Position numbers and translations under genes: made by a program
The notes under the pieces: generated by a model
What the model was told of the DNA's origin: nothing
The model's database searches: none
What the model saw: only the letters and a program-made list of their open reading frames with translations
Assembly: GCA_947630475.1 (NCBI GenBank)
Contig: CANRHR010000005.1
Coordinates: forward strand, 107,026-171,025
DNA from: an uncultured Clostridia bacterium
Lineage (GTDB): Bacteria > Bacillota > Clostridia > Lachnospirales > CAG-274
Length of the DNA stretch: 64,000 nucleotides
Direction: 5' to 3'
Part shown: positions 54,273-63,960 of the stretch, piece after piece
Layout of the letters: each line of letters begins with the position of its first letter
Numbering within the stretch: the first letter of the stretch is position 1

Positions 54273-54914
54273 ATGAAAATTGCTTTAATAAATGAAAACA
54301 GCCAAGCTTCAAAAAATTCTATGATCTATGAAACACTTAAAAAAACAGTTGAACCATTAGGTCACGAGGTTGTGAACTACGGTATGTATTCATCTGATGA
54401 CAAAGCTCAGCTTACTTATGTTCAGTGTGGAATATTAACTGCAATTCTTATAAACAGCGGCGCTGCCGATTATGTTGTAACAGGCTGCGGAACGGGAGAG
54501 GGCGCAATGCTTGCCTGCAATTCGTTTCCTAATGTGCTCTGCGGACATATTGTAGATCCTTCAGATGGATATATGTTTGCTCAGATAAATGACGGAAACG
54601 CTATTGCTCTTCCGTTTGCAAAGGGCTTTGGCTGGGGCGCCGAGCTTAATCTGGAATATATATTCAAAAATATTTTTTCATCTCAAAGCGGACAAGGCTA
54701 TCCAAAGGAAAGAGCTGTTCCGGAGCAGAGAAACAAAAAAATTCTTGATGAAGTTAAAAAGGTTACTCATACCGATATGCTTACGATACTTAAAAATATA
54801 GATCAGGATTTATTAAAAGGCGCTGTAAGCGGTGAAAATTTCTCAAAGCTTTTCTTTGAAAGCTGCAAATGCGAAGAAATTTCAAATTATATTAAATCAG
54901 TCCTTGAAATGTAA
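54273..54914 (+). CDS. RpiB/LacA/LacB family sugar-phosphate isomerase
   Basis: 213 residues from the ATG at 54273 with GGAGG upstream. Family motifs: KIALINENSQASKNSMIYE, HEVVNYGMYSSDD, then TGCGTGEGAMLACNSFPNV and GHIVDPSDGYMFAQINDGNA. The catalytic-cysteine loop of RpiB is replaced by this longer version. The C-terminal extension (about 140-213) is longer than in RpiB (about 150 residues). It could be a ribose-5-phosphate isomerase variant or act on another sugar phosphate; the substrate is not readable. Confidence 0.88.
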   Translation: MKIALINENSQASKNSMIYETLKKTVEPLGHEVVNYGMYSSDDKAQLTYVQCGILTAILINSGAADYVVTGCGTGEGAMLACNSFPNVLCGHIVDPSDGYMFAQINDGNAIALPFAKGFGWGAELNLEYIFKNIFSSQSGQGYPKERAVPEQRNKKILDEVKKVTHTDMLTILKNIDQDLLKGAVSGENFSKLFFESCKCEEISNYIKSVLEM

Positions 54915-54921
54915 ATTTTCT

Positions 54922-54977
54922 TTGAAAAAATCCGAAAGGATTTTTTCGATAATTAAAAATCGGGTTTTAAAGCCCGA
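54922..54977 (+). terminator. Two terminator hairpins after the isomerase
   Basis: GAAAAAATCC/GGATTTTTTC (about 54924-54949), then AATCGGG-TTTTAAAG-CCCGATT followed by seven T (54950-54977). Confidence 0.88.
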
Positions 54978-55097
54978 TTTTTTTATGATTTTTTTGTATA
55001 AATGTTTTTTATTGATTGTGTTCGTATTTAAGCTCTTATCGCCTAACGGTCGGGAGCTTTATCGATAAAATAATTAAAAAAAGATTTATTAAATCAC

Positions 55098-55126
55098 TTG
55101 ATGTTTTTATAATATATTGTTAAAAT
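55098..55126 (+). promoter_or_regulatory. Sigma-A promoter for the chemoreceptor-tip gene
   Basis: TTGATG, 17 bases, TAAAAT, 33 bases before the start. Confidence 0.6.
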
Positions 55127-55158
55127 AGATTATAAGCATAAACTAAGGAGGTTTCAAA

Positions 55159-55635
55159 ATGGAAAACGATAATTTAAAAATAGATTTAAAGAAAAAGCTC
55201 TCTTCCATAACAAAAGAAATTGATCAATTTAAAACAGCAACAAAAAGCATAACAGAAAAAACAACCAAATTAACCGAAGTATTGGGCGTTGTTAAAGAAA
55301 AAACAAAGGCTATAAGCACAACAACAGGAGAAATAAAAACTATTTCAGAAACTACAAATATTCTTTCTGTAAACGCTTCTATTGAGGCAGCAAGAGCGGG
55401 CGAAGCCGGAAAGGGCTTTTCTGTTGTTGCACAGGAAATGTACAGCCTTGCAAACACAACAAAGGGAGCTTCAGAGCAGGTATTTCTTCTTCTTAAAGAG
55501 CTTATAAAAAAGGTAGATACTATTTCAGAAGAAATTATAGATTTGACAAACTTACATAAAGAGCAAAATGAAATTATAAATAAAATAATCTCAAATGTTG
55601 AGGATATTGAAAAAGAAGCCGAAATAGATAAATAA
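55159..55635 (+). CDS. Stand-alone chemoreceptor signalling-domain protein (no sensor, no membrane segment)
   Basis: 158 residues from an ATG with AAGGAGG upstream. The whole protein is an alpha-helical coiled coil. Its centre carries the highly conserved tip that contacts CheA and Che[21 protein letters not shown] and [20 protein letters not shown] (about 74-115). Flanks of about 70 and 45 residues replace the usual long methylation helices. HAMP, sensor and membrane parts are absent. Its own promoter, ribosome site and terminator suggest a real gene and not a fragment. It could assemble as a cytoplasmic receptor, titrate CheA/CheW or scaffold arrays; I cannot tell which. Confidence 0.85.
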   Translation: MENDNLKIDLKKKLSSITKEIDQFKTATKSITEKTTKLTEVLGVVKEKTKAISTTTGEIKTISETTNILSVNASIEAARAGEAGKGFSVVAQEMYSLANTTKGASEQVFLLLKELIKKVDTISEEIIDLTNLHKEQNEIINKIISNVEDIEKEAEIDK

Positions 55636-55650
55636 AAACTTAACTAAATG

Positions 55651-55882
55651 AAGTCCTTGCTTTTTAGGCAAGGCTCATACTGTTAAAAAACCTTATTTTT
55701 AACAAGTAACTTAAAGCGTCGCAGACTTATAATCCGCAGGCGGAATTTATTTCCGCCGAGGAAAAAGGCGAGTTTCAAGGCTTTTAAAGCCGCGGAATGA
55801 GCCTTTTGTTCATATGTTTAACTTCGAAAAAGTCCGAATGGACTTTTTCGACACTTAAGTCATTGCTTTTTAAGCAATGACT
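55651..55882 (-). repeat. Intergenic element copy D (reversed) between duplicated terminators
   Basis: A terminator-like palindrome occurs on both sides: AGTCCTTGCTTTTTAGGCAA (55652-55671 and on) and AGTCATTGCTTTTTAAGCAA (55858-55877 and on). They differ at paired positions, so the hairpins are conserved. Between them is the element in the same orientation as copy C, with AACAAGTAACTTAAAG, the TTTCCGCCGAGGAAAAAGG word and the TCGAAAAAGTCC hairpin. Confidence 0.88.
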
Positions 55883-55891
55883 TTTTTAACG

Positions 55892-55990
55892 ACTAAGTAA
55901 GTCCCCGCCAAGAGGCGGGGACTTACTGTTGTGTTAGGTAGTAGTTTATGACTAACACAAGGCTATCGGAGTACGAATATCATTGACTGT
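55892..55990. repeat. G-rich hairpin and short interspersed repeat after carB
   Basis: AAGTCCCCGCC-AAGA-GGCGGGGACTT (about 55897-55923) is a strong hairpin. 55960-55990 has GAGTACGAATATCATTGACTG of the 45-bp repeat family. Confidence 0.65.
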
Positions 55991-55998
55991 TAAAATTT

Positions 55999-58900
55999 TT
56001 ATTTTAAATCTTTTGCAATATCAAAAATTTTAAGCTCGTCTTGATTAATATTTTTTTCCATTACGTCAATAAGTGCATTTAAGGTATCGAGAGATGTAAT
56101 AAGTGTAACTTTGCTTTCTACTGCAGTTCTTCTTATTTTAAATCCATCGGATTTTATGTTGTTTCCCTTTTCGGGTATGTCAACAATTAAATCTATAACT
56201 CCGCTTCTTATGATATCGAGTATGTTTGGTACGCCTTCACTTATTTTTTTAACGGTTTGAACGTGCATTCCGCTGTTGTTAAGAACTTTTGCCGTTCCGG
56301 ATGTGGCAAGGAATTTGCAGCCAAGCCTGTCAAATCTTTTGGCTATCTCAACAAAGCTTTCCTGATCATGCTTTCTTATGGTTGCGACTATAGCGCTTCC
56401 CGCCCTGGGTATAGTCATTCCTGCCGCAATAAAGCCCTTGTAAAGTGCGTTTTCAAGGCTATAGCCGACCCCCAGTACTTCGCCTGTCGATCTCATCTCA
56501 GGCCCAAGGCTAACCTCAACCTGAGGAAGTTTTTCTGTTGAAAATACAGGAACTTTTACGGCAATAACTTTTGATTCTTCTCCTATGCCTGTTCCGTATC
56601 CCAAATCGGAAAGCTTAGAGCCAAGCATAACTTTGGTAGCGAGATCTATTACACCAACGCCTGTAACTTTGCTTATATAAGGCACTGTTCTTGATGAACG
56701 TGGATTCACCTCGATAATGTTAAGCTCGCCTTTAAATTCGATAAACTGAATGTTTATCATGCCTATAACTTTGAGGGCAAGCGCAATTTTTTTTGTAACA
56801 TCCATAATTTGAGATTTCATATCATCGGAAATATTTTGAGGCGGATATATGGATATAGAATCTCCTGAATGGACGCCGGCTCTTTCAAGATGCTCCATAA
56901 TGCCGGGAATAAAAACATCTGTTCCGTCACAAATAGCATCTACCTCAATTTCTCTTCCTCCAAGATATCTGTCAATAAGAACAGGATTTTTGGAATCCTT
57001 TCCAAATGCTTCGGAAAGATATTTAATAAGCTGCTTTTCATTATAGGTAATTTCCATACCCTGACCGCCAAGCACATATGATGGCCTTACAAGAACGGGA
57101 AATTTAAGCTCATTTGCAACCTTAACGCCCTCTTCAACGCTCCATACGCCCTTTCCCTTAGGACGCCTTATGCCAAGGCTTTCAAGAAGCTCATCAAATT
57201 TTTCTCTGTCTTCGGCTGCATCTATCTGCTCCGGCTTTGTTCCGTAAATGGGTATGTTCATTTCATCAAAGAAATTGGCAAGCTTAATTGCCGTCTGTCC
57301 GCCAAACTGCAATATTACGCCGTCAGGCTTTTCCTGCTCAACAATATTTAGAACGTCCTCTTCGGTTAAAGGCTCGAAGAAGAGCTTATCGGAGGTATCA
57401 AAATCAGTACTTACGGTTTCCGGATTGTTATTTACTATAATAGTTTCTATACCTGCTCTTTTAAGAGCCATAATGGAATGAACCGAACAATAATCAAATT
57501 CTATTCCCTGACCGATTCTTATAGGGCCTGAGCCTATAACCATAACTTTCTTTTTATTTGAAGGCTTAAGCTCATTTTCTTCATCATAGGTAGAATAATA
57601 ATATGGCGTAACAGCCTCAAATTCTCCTGCGCAGGTATCAACCATTTTATAAACGGGCATTATGTTAAATTTTTTCCTTAAGTTATATACATCGGGCGGG
57701 GTACAGTTTAAAAATTTTGCCAAAGCTTTATCCGAGAAGCCTTTTTTCTTTAAATATCTTAAATGGCTTTCATCAAGCTCATCTATAGATAATGTTTTAA
57801 TCCATTCTTCTGTATCAACAAGCCCCTTTATTTTGTTTACAAAGAAAGGATCCATTCCTGTTATTTGGCAAAGCTTTTCAACTCTGTAATTGCGCCTAAG
57901 CATTTCGGCAAGATCGAAAAGCCTTTCATCATCAGGAAACTGCACTCTTTTTTTAAGCTCCTCCAAATCTCTCTTTTTTGAAGATGCCCTTTCTAAGCCA
58001 TACTGACCTATTTCAAGCGAGCGTATTCCTTTTAAAAGGGCGGACTCGAAGCTTGTGCCTATGGACATAACCTCGCCTGTTGCCATCATCTTAGTGCCGA
58101 GAGTTCTTTTTGCCGCAAAAAATTTATCAAACGGCCATCTTGGAAATTTTAACACAACATAATCTATAGTCGGCTCAAAGCAGGCAAATGTTTTTTCTGT
58201 AACGGCATTTTTAATTTCATCAAGATTATAGCCGAGGGCGATTTTTGCAGCAACCTTGGCGATAGGATATCCCGTTGCTTTGGAGGCAAGCGCTGAAGAA
58301 CGGCTTACTCTTGGGTTTATCTCTATAACCGCATAATTGTAGCTGTTTGGATCGAGGGCAAACTGCACGTTGCAGCCGCCTTTGATTTCTATTGAGTTGA
58401 TTATGTTTATTGCCGCACTCCTAAGCATTTGATATTCCCTGTCGGATAACGTTTGAGCGGGGGCCACAACAATACTGTCGCCGGTATGAACGCCTACAGG
58501 GTCGACGTTTTCCATGGAACATACCGTTATGCAGTTTCCGGCGCCGTCACGCATAACCTCAAATTCAATTTCTTTCCAGCCCTTAATGCTTTTTTCAACC
58601 AGAACTTGTCCTACTCTGCTTAAATGGAGCCCTTGAGAACATATTTGCCTAAATTCATCTTCATTTTCCGCAATTCCTCCGCCTGTTCCCCCTAAGGTAT
58701 AGGCAGGCCTTATAATAACAGGATAGCCTATATTCTGAGCAAAAGCTAACCCATCTTCAATATCCGTTATTATCTCGCTTTCGACAATGGGCTGATTGGT
58801 CCTTTCCATAAGTCGTTTAAAACTGTCTCTGTCTTCGCCCTCTTTGATTGAATCTATAGAGGTTCCTATAACTCTTACATTATATTTATCCAAAATACCT

Positions 58901-59214
58901 CTGTCATAAAGCTCACAGCTTAAATTAAGCCCTGTTTGACCGCCCATTCCGGCTATAATGCTGTCGGGTCTTTCCTTGGCGATAACCTTTTCGATAAAAT
59001 CTATGGTAAGAGGCTCAATGTAGGTATAATGCGCCATACCTATATCCGTCATAATGGTTGCCGGGTTTGAATTTACAAGAACAACCTCAACGCCTTCCTC
59101 TTTAAGCGACTGGACTGCCTGCGTACCGGAGTAATCAAACTCGGCTGCCTGTCCGATAACAATAGGCCCTGAGCCTATTACAAGAACCTTTTTTATTGAT
59201 ATATCCTTAGGCAT
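55999..59214 (-). CDS. carB: Carbamoyl-phosphate synthase, large subunit
   Basis: 1071 residues. Duplicated ATP-grasp halves: first [20 protein letters not shown] with [20 protein letters not shown] (1-400), second [20 protein letters not shown] with [20 protein letters not shown] (about 550-930). The oligomerisation domain and C-terminal allosteric domain (about 935-1071) with [18 protein letters not shown] and [14 protein letters not shown] complete it. Makes carbamoyl phosphate with CarA. Its start is two bases from the carA stop. In this operon it presumably serves pyrimidines; no arginine genes adjoin. Confidence 0.98.
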   Translation of the reverse strand: MPKDISIKKVLVIGSGPIVIGQAAEFDYSGTQAVQSLKEEGVEVVLVNSNPATIMTDIGMAHYTYIEPLTIDFIEKVIAKERPDSIIAGMGGQTGLNLSCELYDRGILDKYNVRVIGTSIDSIKEGEDRDSFKRLMERTNQPIVESEIITDIEDGLAFAQNIGYPVIIRPAYTLGGTGGGIAENEDEFRQICSQGLHLSRVGQVLVEKSIKGWKEIEFEVMRDGAGNCITVCSMENVDPVGVHTGDSIVVAPAQTLSDREYQMLRSAAINIINSIEIKGGCNVQFALDPNSYNYAVIEINPRVSRSSALASKATGYPIAKVAAKIALGYNLDEIKNAVTEKTFACFEPTIDYVVLKFPRWPFDKFFAAKRTLGTKMMATGEVMSIGTSFESALLKGIRSLEIGQYGLERASSKKRDLEELKKRVQFPDDERLFDLAEMLRRNYRVEKLCQITGMDPFFVNKIKGLVDTEEWIKTLSIDELDESHLRYLKKKGFSDKALAKFLNCTPPDVYNLRKKFNIMPVYKMVDTCAGEFEAVTPYYYSTYDEENELKPSNKKKVMVIGSGPIRIGQGIEFDYCSVHSIMALKRAGIETIIVNNNPETVSTDFDTSDKLFFEPLTEEDVLNIVEQEKPDGVILQFGGQTAIKLANFFDEMNIPIYGTKPEQIDAAEDREKFDELLESLGIRRPKGKGVWSVEEGVKVANELKFPVLVRPSYVLGGQGMEITYNEKQLIKYLSEAFGKDSKNPVLIDRYLGGREIEVDAICDGTDVFIPGIMEHLERAGVHSGDSISIYPPQNISDDMKSQIMDVTKKIALALKVIGMINIQFIEFKGELNIIEVNPRSSRTVPYISKVTGVGVIDLATKVMLGSKLSDLGYGTGIGEESKVIAVKVPVFSTEKLPQVEVSLGPEMRSTGEVLGVGYSLENALYKGFIAAGMTIPRAGSAIVATIRKHDQESFVEIAKRFDRLGCKFLATSGTAKVLNNSGMHVQTVKKISEGVPNILDIIRSGVIDLIVDIPEKGNNIKSDGFKIRRTAVESKVTLITSLDTLNALIDVMEKNINQDELKIFDIAKDLK

Positions 59215-59216
59215 AA

Positions 59217-60296
59217 CTATTTAACCTCCTCAATAATCTTCAAAAATCTGTCGAATAAACTCTGAGTATCCAAAGGGCCAGGGGATGCCTCGGGATGGAA
59301 CTGAACACTGTAAACAGGCTTTGTTTTATGTCTGATCCCTTCTATGCTTCCGTCATTTACGTTTATAAATGAAGCCTCTACATCATCGGAAAGATCACAT
59401 ACAACAAAGTTATGATTTTGAGATGTTATATAAACTCTTCCGGTTTTTAGATCCTTAACGGGATGATTTCCTCCGTGATGACCAAATTTCAGCCTTTTGG
59501 TATTGCAGCTGAGAGCAAGCGATATAAGCTGATGGCCAAGACAGATACCAAGCACGGGTATGCCGGAATCTATAAGTTTTTTGACTGTCTGTATTACTGT
59601 GGGAATATCCTTTGGATTTCCGGGGCCGTTTCCGAGGAAAACAGCATCGGGCTTACATTCGAGCATTTCTTGTGCATCTGTAAAGGCAGGAAAAACAGTG
59701 AGCTTGCAGCCTCTTTTATTGAGATCTCTTAATATGCCTCTTTTTATCCCGCAGTCTAAAACGGCAAGATGAGTGCCTTTGCCGTTTATAACATATTTTT
59801 CATCTATAGTAACTTCTTTAACCGCAAATTCATTTGTATAAGTATCAAACTTTTGCTTAATCTGGCTTGGAGTAAGATCATCAACTCTTGTTGTAATAAT
59901 GCCTTTCATAGTTCCTTTTTGCCTTAAAACTCTTGTAAGAGCTCTTGTATCTATTCCCTCAAGACCCATAACTTTATGCTGCTTAAGGAAACCATCAAGA
60001 TCCATTTCGCAGCGCCAATTGCTTGGCATATCGCATTTTTCCCTAACTATAAAGCCCTTAAGAAACGGCCTTGAGCTTTCCATATCATCAAGATTTATGC
60101 CATAATTGCCTATAAGAGGATAAGTCATTACAACAATCTGACCTGCAAATGACGGATCGGTTAAAGTTTCCTGATATCCTGTCATACCTGTTGTAAAAAC
60201 TACCTCGCCCACAGTTTCTTTGATCCTGCCAAAAGCATTTGCCTTAAATTTCATACCATTTTCAAGTATCAGTTCTGCCTTAACAGTTTTCTCCAT
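59217..60296 (-). CDS. carA: Carbamoyl-phosphate synthase, small (glutaminase) subunit
   Basis: 359 residues. N-terminal domain: [20 protein letters not shown] and [13 protein letters not shown]. The class I glutamine amidotransferase domain has [26 protein letters not shown], nucleophile Cys in [16 protein letters not shown] (about 245) and [19 protein letters not shown]. Supplies ammonia to CarB. Three bases from pyrF. Confidence 0.98.
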   Translation of the reverse strand: MEKTVKAELILENGMKFKANAFGRIKETVGEVVFTTGMTGYQETLTDPSFAGQIVVMTYPLIGNYGINLDDMESSRPFLKGFIVREKCDMPSNWRCEMDLDGFLKQHKVMGLEGIDTRALTRVLRQKGTMKGIITTRVDDLTPSQIKQKFDTYTNEFAVKEVTIDEKYVINGKGTHLAVLDCGIKRGILRDLNKRGCKLTVFPAFTDAQEMLECKPDAVFLGNGPGNPKDIPTVIQTVKKLIDSGIPVLGICLGHQLISLALSCNTKRLKFGHHGGNHPVKDLKTGRVYITSQNHNFVVCDLSDDVEASFINVNDGSIEGIRHKTKPVYSVQFHPEASPGPLDTQSLFDRFLKIIEEVK

Positions 60297-60299
60297 AAT

Positions 60300-61229
60300 T
60301 TAAATGCATCTCCTTAAATCGTTTTTCATATCAATAACAGCTTGACGGGCAGCTTTTGCAAAGTTTTCTTCACCATTAAAGCTTTCTTTGTATTTATCAT
60401 TCATATGTGCGGCAATAATGCCCCTGGAAGAATTTACAATAGCGCCTATACCGTCTTTATTGAAGCAAACGGCAAGATCTTCAGCCTTTCCGCCTTGCGC
60501 CCCGTATCCCGGAACAAGAAAGAAAGTATGAGGCATAATTTCTCTTAAGCGTTTAGCCTGATCGGGATGCGTTGCGCCAACTACTGCGCCAACTTCGCTG
60601 AAACCGTTTTCACCGATAAGCTCTTCGCTCCATTTTGAAATAAGTTCTCCAACCTTTTCGTAAAGAGGGACACCGTCTGTAATTAAATCTTGAATTTCCC
60701 CGCTGTTGGGATTGGAGGTTTTGGCAAGCACAAAAATTCCTTTTTCGAATTTTTTGCAGTCTTTCAGAAATGGATTGATTCCATCCGAGCCAAGGTAGGG
60801 GTTGAGGGTTATAAAGTCGTGATCGAATGACTTAATTTTATTTGCGAATACATCTGCTTCGCCAAGATGCCCGTCTGAGTATGCCTCCGCCGTTGATGCT
60901 ATATCGCTTCTTTTAACATCGCCTATTACTATAAGACCTTTTTGCTTTGCATATTTAATTGTTTTAACATAAGCCTTAAGACCATACAGCCCAAATCTTT
61001 CATACATTGCAATTTGAGGTTTGACCGCCGGAACAATATCATATATTTCATCTATAATTTTTTTATTGAAAGCATAAAGAGATTTAGAGGCTGCCTTTAA
61101 GGTTGCGCCGTATTTATCACAGTATTTTTTTGAAATAAAATCGGGAATATATTCAAGCCTTGGATCAAGCCCAACTACAGTGGGATTGCCTGTCTGTTTT
61201 ATTTTATCGATAAGCTTATCTATCATCAT
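60300..61229 (-). CDS. pyrF: Orotidine 5'-phosphate decarboxylase (long form)
   Basis: 309 residues, the subfamily of about 300 residues. N-terminal NPTVVGLDPRLEYIPDFISK, catalytic IVIGDVKRSDIASTAEAYSD (D-x-K-x-x-D), ITLNPYLGSDGINPFL and VVGATHPDQAKRLREIMP with FLVPGYGAQGGKAEDL. Last step to UMP. The start overlaps the pyrC stop by 4 bases. Confidence 0.97.
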   Translation of the reverse strand: MMIDKLIDKIKQTGNPTVVGLDPRLEYIPDFISKKYCDKYGATLKAASKSLYAFNKKIIDEIYDIVPAVKPQIAMYERFGLYGLKAYVKTIKYAKQKGLIVIGDVKRSDIASTAEAYSDGHLGEADVFANKIKSFDHDFITLNPYLGSDGINPFLKDCKKFEKGIFVLAKTSNPNSGEIQDLITDGVPLYEKVGELISKWSEELIGENGFSEVGAVVGATHPDQAKRLREIMPHTFFLVPGYGAQGGKAEDLAVCFNKDGIGAIVNSSRGIIAAHMNDKYKESFNGEENFAKAARQAVIDMKNDLRRCI

Positions 61230-62527
61230 AATGTAAATTCCTCCTTAAGTTTTGCATTTTCAACTATAATTCTTCCGTCTACAATAGTATAAACGGCACG
61301 ACCTTTAACTTTTCTGCCGCCAAACGGACTGTTTTTAGCCTTTGAAACAAATTTTGACACATCTATATTGTATTCGGTTTCTGCATCTATTACAGTTATG
61401 TCAGCTTTTGAACCTACAGTTAATGTACCCATATCATTGCCTAAAATTTTGGCGGGATTTAGCGACATCTTTTCAATAAGCTGCATAGGGGTAAGTATTC
61501 CTTTATCAACAAGCTCGGTTATAGAGAGCGCAAGCGATGTTTCAAGGCCGATAATTCCGTTTGCGGCTCTTTCAAGTTCGCAATTTTTTTCATCTGTGTG
61601 ATGAGGCGCATGATCCGTTGCTATTGCCTGTATTATATTATCTCTAAGAGCCTGCTTAAGCGCTTGAACATCTTCAGCCGTTCTTAAAGGAGGGTTCATT
61701 TTAAAGTTTGAATCGTAGTCTTCTATATCATCTTGAGTTAATGTAAAATGATGAGGAGTAACCTCAGCCGTAACATTGATTCCTCTCTTTTTTGCCTCTC
61801 TTATAAGCTCAACGCTGCCTTTTGTGCTTATATGGCAGAGATGAAGCTTTGCATTAACGCTTCCGGCTAAAATAATATCTCTTGAAACAATAACTTCCTC
61901 GGAATCGTTTGATATTCCCTTAAGGCCTAAAAGAGAAGCTTTTTCACCTGCATTTATAATGCCTTTTCCGGCAAGATCCGCATCTTCACAATGATCGAAA
62001 ATAGGAAGATTAAACATACTTGCATATTTTAATGCTGTTTTCATTAAAGCGGCATTTTTTACAGAATGTCCGTCTTCTGAAATGGCGCAGGCGCCGACGG
62101 CAGCCATTTTGCCTATATCGGCAAGCTCTTCTCCCTGTTGATTTTTGGTAATTGCGCCTATGGGCAAAACCTTAACCACTCCCTCACGCTCGGCCTTAAG
62201 CTTTATATATTCTATTAAAATTTCATTATCGGCAACGGGCTTTGTATTAGGCATACAGCAAACCGCAGTAAAGCCCCCTACGGCAGCGCTTCTTGTTCCG
62301 GTTGCGATGGTTTCTTTATGTTCATAACCCGGCTCTCTTAGGTGAACGTGCAAATCTATAAGCCCCGGCACAACCCATTTACCCGATGCATCGATAATTT
62401 TTTCGGCATTTTCATCAATATTTTTTTCTACTTTTTTTATAGTATCACCGCTTATAAAAACATCCATAATATCGTCAATATTATTGGCGGGATCTATTAC
62501 TCTTCCGTTTTTAATTAAAATATCCAT
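61226..62527 (-). CDS. pyrC: Dihydroorotase
   Basis: 433 residues from the ATG at 62527 (AAAGGCGG upstream); the reading to 62551 is longer without a ribosome site. Type I amidohydrolase: zinc ligands in GLIDLHVHLREPGYEHKET (about 60), HCHIS-type LHLCHISTKGSVELIREA, AEVTPHHFTLTQDDI and IATDHAPHHTDEKN. Cyclises carbamoyl aspartate. The second gene of the operon; coupled to pyrF by a 4-base overlap. Confidence 0.97.
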   Translation of the reverse strand: MDILIKNGRVIDPANNIDDIMDVFISGDTIKKVEKNIDENAEKIIDASGKWVVPGLIDLHVHLREPGYEHKETIATGTRSAAVGGFTAVCCMPNTKPVADNEILIEYIKLKAEREGVVKVLPIGAITKNQQGEELADIGKMAAVGACAISEDGHSVKNAALMKTALKYASMFNLPIFDHCEDADLAGKGIINAGEKASLLGLKGISNDSEEVIVSRDIILAGSVNAKLHLCHISTKGSVELIREAKKRGINVTAEVTPHHFTLTQDDIEDYDSNFKMNPPLRTAEDVQALKQALRDNIIQAIATDHAPHHTDEKNCELERAANGIIGLETSLALSITELVDKGILTPMQLIEKMSLNPAKILGNDMGTLTVGSKADITVIDAETEYNIDVSKFVSKAKNSPFGGRKVKGRAVYTIVDGRIIVENAKLKEEFTL

Positions 62528-62565
62528 ATTTGTCCGCCTTTCTTTGAGCAAAGATTTTAAAGCCT

Positions 62566-63486
62566 TTACTGTCTGTTTTCGCTGAGAAGCTTTAGAATTG
62601 CCATCCTTACCGCAACACCGTTTTTAACCTGAATATTTATAACCGAATTTTTGCCGTCCACAATATCTGTGCTTAGCTCAACCCCTCTGTTTACAGGGCC
62701 GGGATGCATAACAAGCACATCTTTTTTGGCGTATTTTAAAACCTTTGAATTGATTCCGAAAAGGTTTGAATATTCCCTTAAATTTGGAAACGGCATATTT
62801 TTTTGCCTTTCAAACTGAATCCTAAGCCCCATAACAACATCAGAATTTTCTATTGCTTTTTGAATATTGCTTGTAACATCAACCCCAAGAGATTTCATAC
62901 TGTTTGAAATAAGTGTTGACGGGCCTGCAAGGGTTACTTTTGCACCAAGCTTTGTAAGGGCAAATACATTGCTTCTTGCAACCCTGCTGTGGGCTATATC
63001 ACCGAGTATTGTTACATTTAGACCGTCAAAATGTCCCTTATAATCCAGTATTGTGAATAAATCCAAAAGCGCCTGTGTGGGATGTTCGTTTGTTCCGTCG
63101 CCTGCGTTTATAACGCTTGCTTTTACATTCTTTGCAAGAATATGAGCAGCTCCCGTCATAGAATGACGTATAATCATTATATTAGGTCCCATTTGATCAA
63201 GATTTACACCTGTATCTATAAGGTTTTCTCCTTTATTTACACTGCTTGTAGAAACGCCGAGATCCTTAACTATTGCGCCCAAATAATCTCCTGCCAGCAT
63301 AAAGCTCATTTTTGTCCTTGTGCTGTTTTCGTAAAATAAAGTAACAATGCTGGTGTTTTTAAGCTCTTGAGTTCTGAGAAGAGGGTTGTCTATTTTTGCC
63401 TTCATGCTTTTTGCGGTTTCAAGGATAGACATGATTTCATCCTCGCTTAAATTTCTCAGCCCAAGTAAATCCTTTTTTTTAAACAT
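62566..63486 (-). CDS. pyrB: Aspartate carbamoyltransferase, catalytic subunit
   Basis: 306 residues. Carbamoyl-phosphate-binding FYENSTRTKMSFMLAGDYLG (about 52), HPTQALLDLFTILDYKG, VTILGDIAHSRVARSN and HPGPVNRGVELSTDI at the end. First committed step of pyrimidine synthesis. No pyrI regulatory-subunit gene follows, so it is likely the unregulated trimer as in Bacillus. First structural gene after an attenuator leader; the AGAGGTG ribosome site is 4-5 bases before the ATG. Confidence 0.97.
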   Translation of the reverse strand: MFKKKDLLGLRNLSEDEIMSILETAKSMKAKIDNPLLRTQELKNTSIVTLFYENSTRTKMSFMLAGDYLGAIVKDLGVSTSSVNKGENLIDTGVNLDQMGPNIMIIRHSMTGAAHILAKNVKASVINAGDGTNEHPTQALLDLFTILDYKGHFDGLNVTILGDIAHSRVARSNVFALTKLGAKVTLAGPSTLISNSMKSLGVDVTSNIQKAIENSDVVMGLRIQFERQKNMPFPNLREYSNLFGINSKVLKYAKKDVLVMHPGPVNRGVELSTDIVDGKNSVINIQVKNGVAVRMAILKLLSENRQ

Positions 63487-63523
63487 TTAATCACCTCTTA
63501 AAATTATCCGTTTTGCCGTCGCA

Positions 63524-63571
63524 TAAAAAAAGACAACAAAAAGCATAAGTAAAAATACTTTCTATTGTCTT
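63524..63571 (-). terminator. Attenuator (intrinsic terminator) in the pyr leader
   Basis: Minus strand stem AAGACAATAGAAAG/CTTTTTGTTGTCTT, 14 pairs with two G-T, loop of 14, followed by TTTTTT. It lies 40 bases upstream of pyrB and so must be bypassed for expression. Confidence 0.88.
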
Positions 63572-63650
63572 ATTTATAAAAATCAAATAAAAGAAGAGGC
63601 CAAAAACCATAATTGTCAAAAGTATGTTTTTTGCAGCAAAAATACCACAT
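63570..63650 (-). CDS. Putative pyr operon leader peptide (26 residues)
   Basis: ATG at 63650 preceded by AAAGGGGG at a 9-base spacing. The peptide begins MWYFCCKKHTF and ends WPLLLFDFYK. Its stop codon overlaps the first base of the attenuator stem, so a ribosome finishing it would cover that stem. The transcript through codons 16-26 is very U-rich (UUU, CUU, UUA, AUUUUU), where RNA polymerase would pause at low UTP. This is the arrangement of the enterobacterial pyrBI leader. Not a protein-function gene; the peptide itself is probably unimportant. Confidence 0.65.
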   Translation of the reverse strand: MWYFCCKKHTFDNYGFWPLLLFDFYK

Positions 63651-63690
63651 ACCCAAAAGCCCCCTTTAACTCTGTCCATGCATTTTATCA

Positions 63691-63719
63691 ATTATATCAT
63701 TTTGGAAATTGTATGTCAA
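63691..63719 (-). promoter_or_regulatory. Sigma-A promoter of the pyr operon
   Basis: Minus strand TTGACA, 17 bases, TATAAT: a perfect consensus. The start point near 63684 gives a leader of about 200 bases to pyrB. Confidence 0.9.
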
Positions 63720-63931
63720 TGAATTAATTAAAAATAAATGATTAAGTTTTATTGAGTTATATTATAGATAGCCGGTAACTTTAAATTATCCTTATTACTG
63801 CATATATTTTTTGGTTTTATGATACACTAATAATAAATAAGTAAAGATTTTGCTAAAAACCGTTTTTTATGAGTACGCAGCTATATTATTGATAAAGATA
63901 AATATTTTTTAGAAAATATTATAAAAAACAG
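63720..63931. other. Divergent intergenic region
   Basis: A+T-rich. Contains only a fragment like the 45-bp repeat (GAGTACGCAGCTAT near 63870). No gene seen. Confidence 0.5.
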
Positions 63932-63960
63932 TTGACATCGGTCGAAAAATCTGATAAGAT
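63932..63960 (+). promoter_or_regulatory. Sigma-A promoter for a gene beyond the right edge
   Basis: TTGACA, 17 bases, TAAGAT, followed by a small CCGCT/AGCGG hairpin. The gene it serves lies outside the window. Confidence 0.7.

Noticed and set aside
63491..63691. A 66-codon frame spanning the whole pyr leader
   Set aside because: It begins in the -10 box of the promoter, and its first internal ATG lies about 5 bases after the transcription start with no ribosome site. The 26-codon frame with AAAGGGGG is a better leader peptide.
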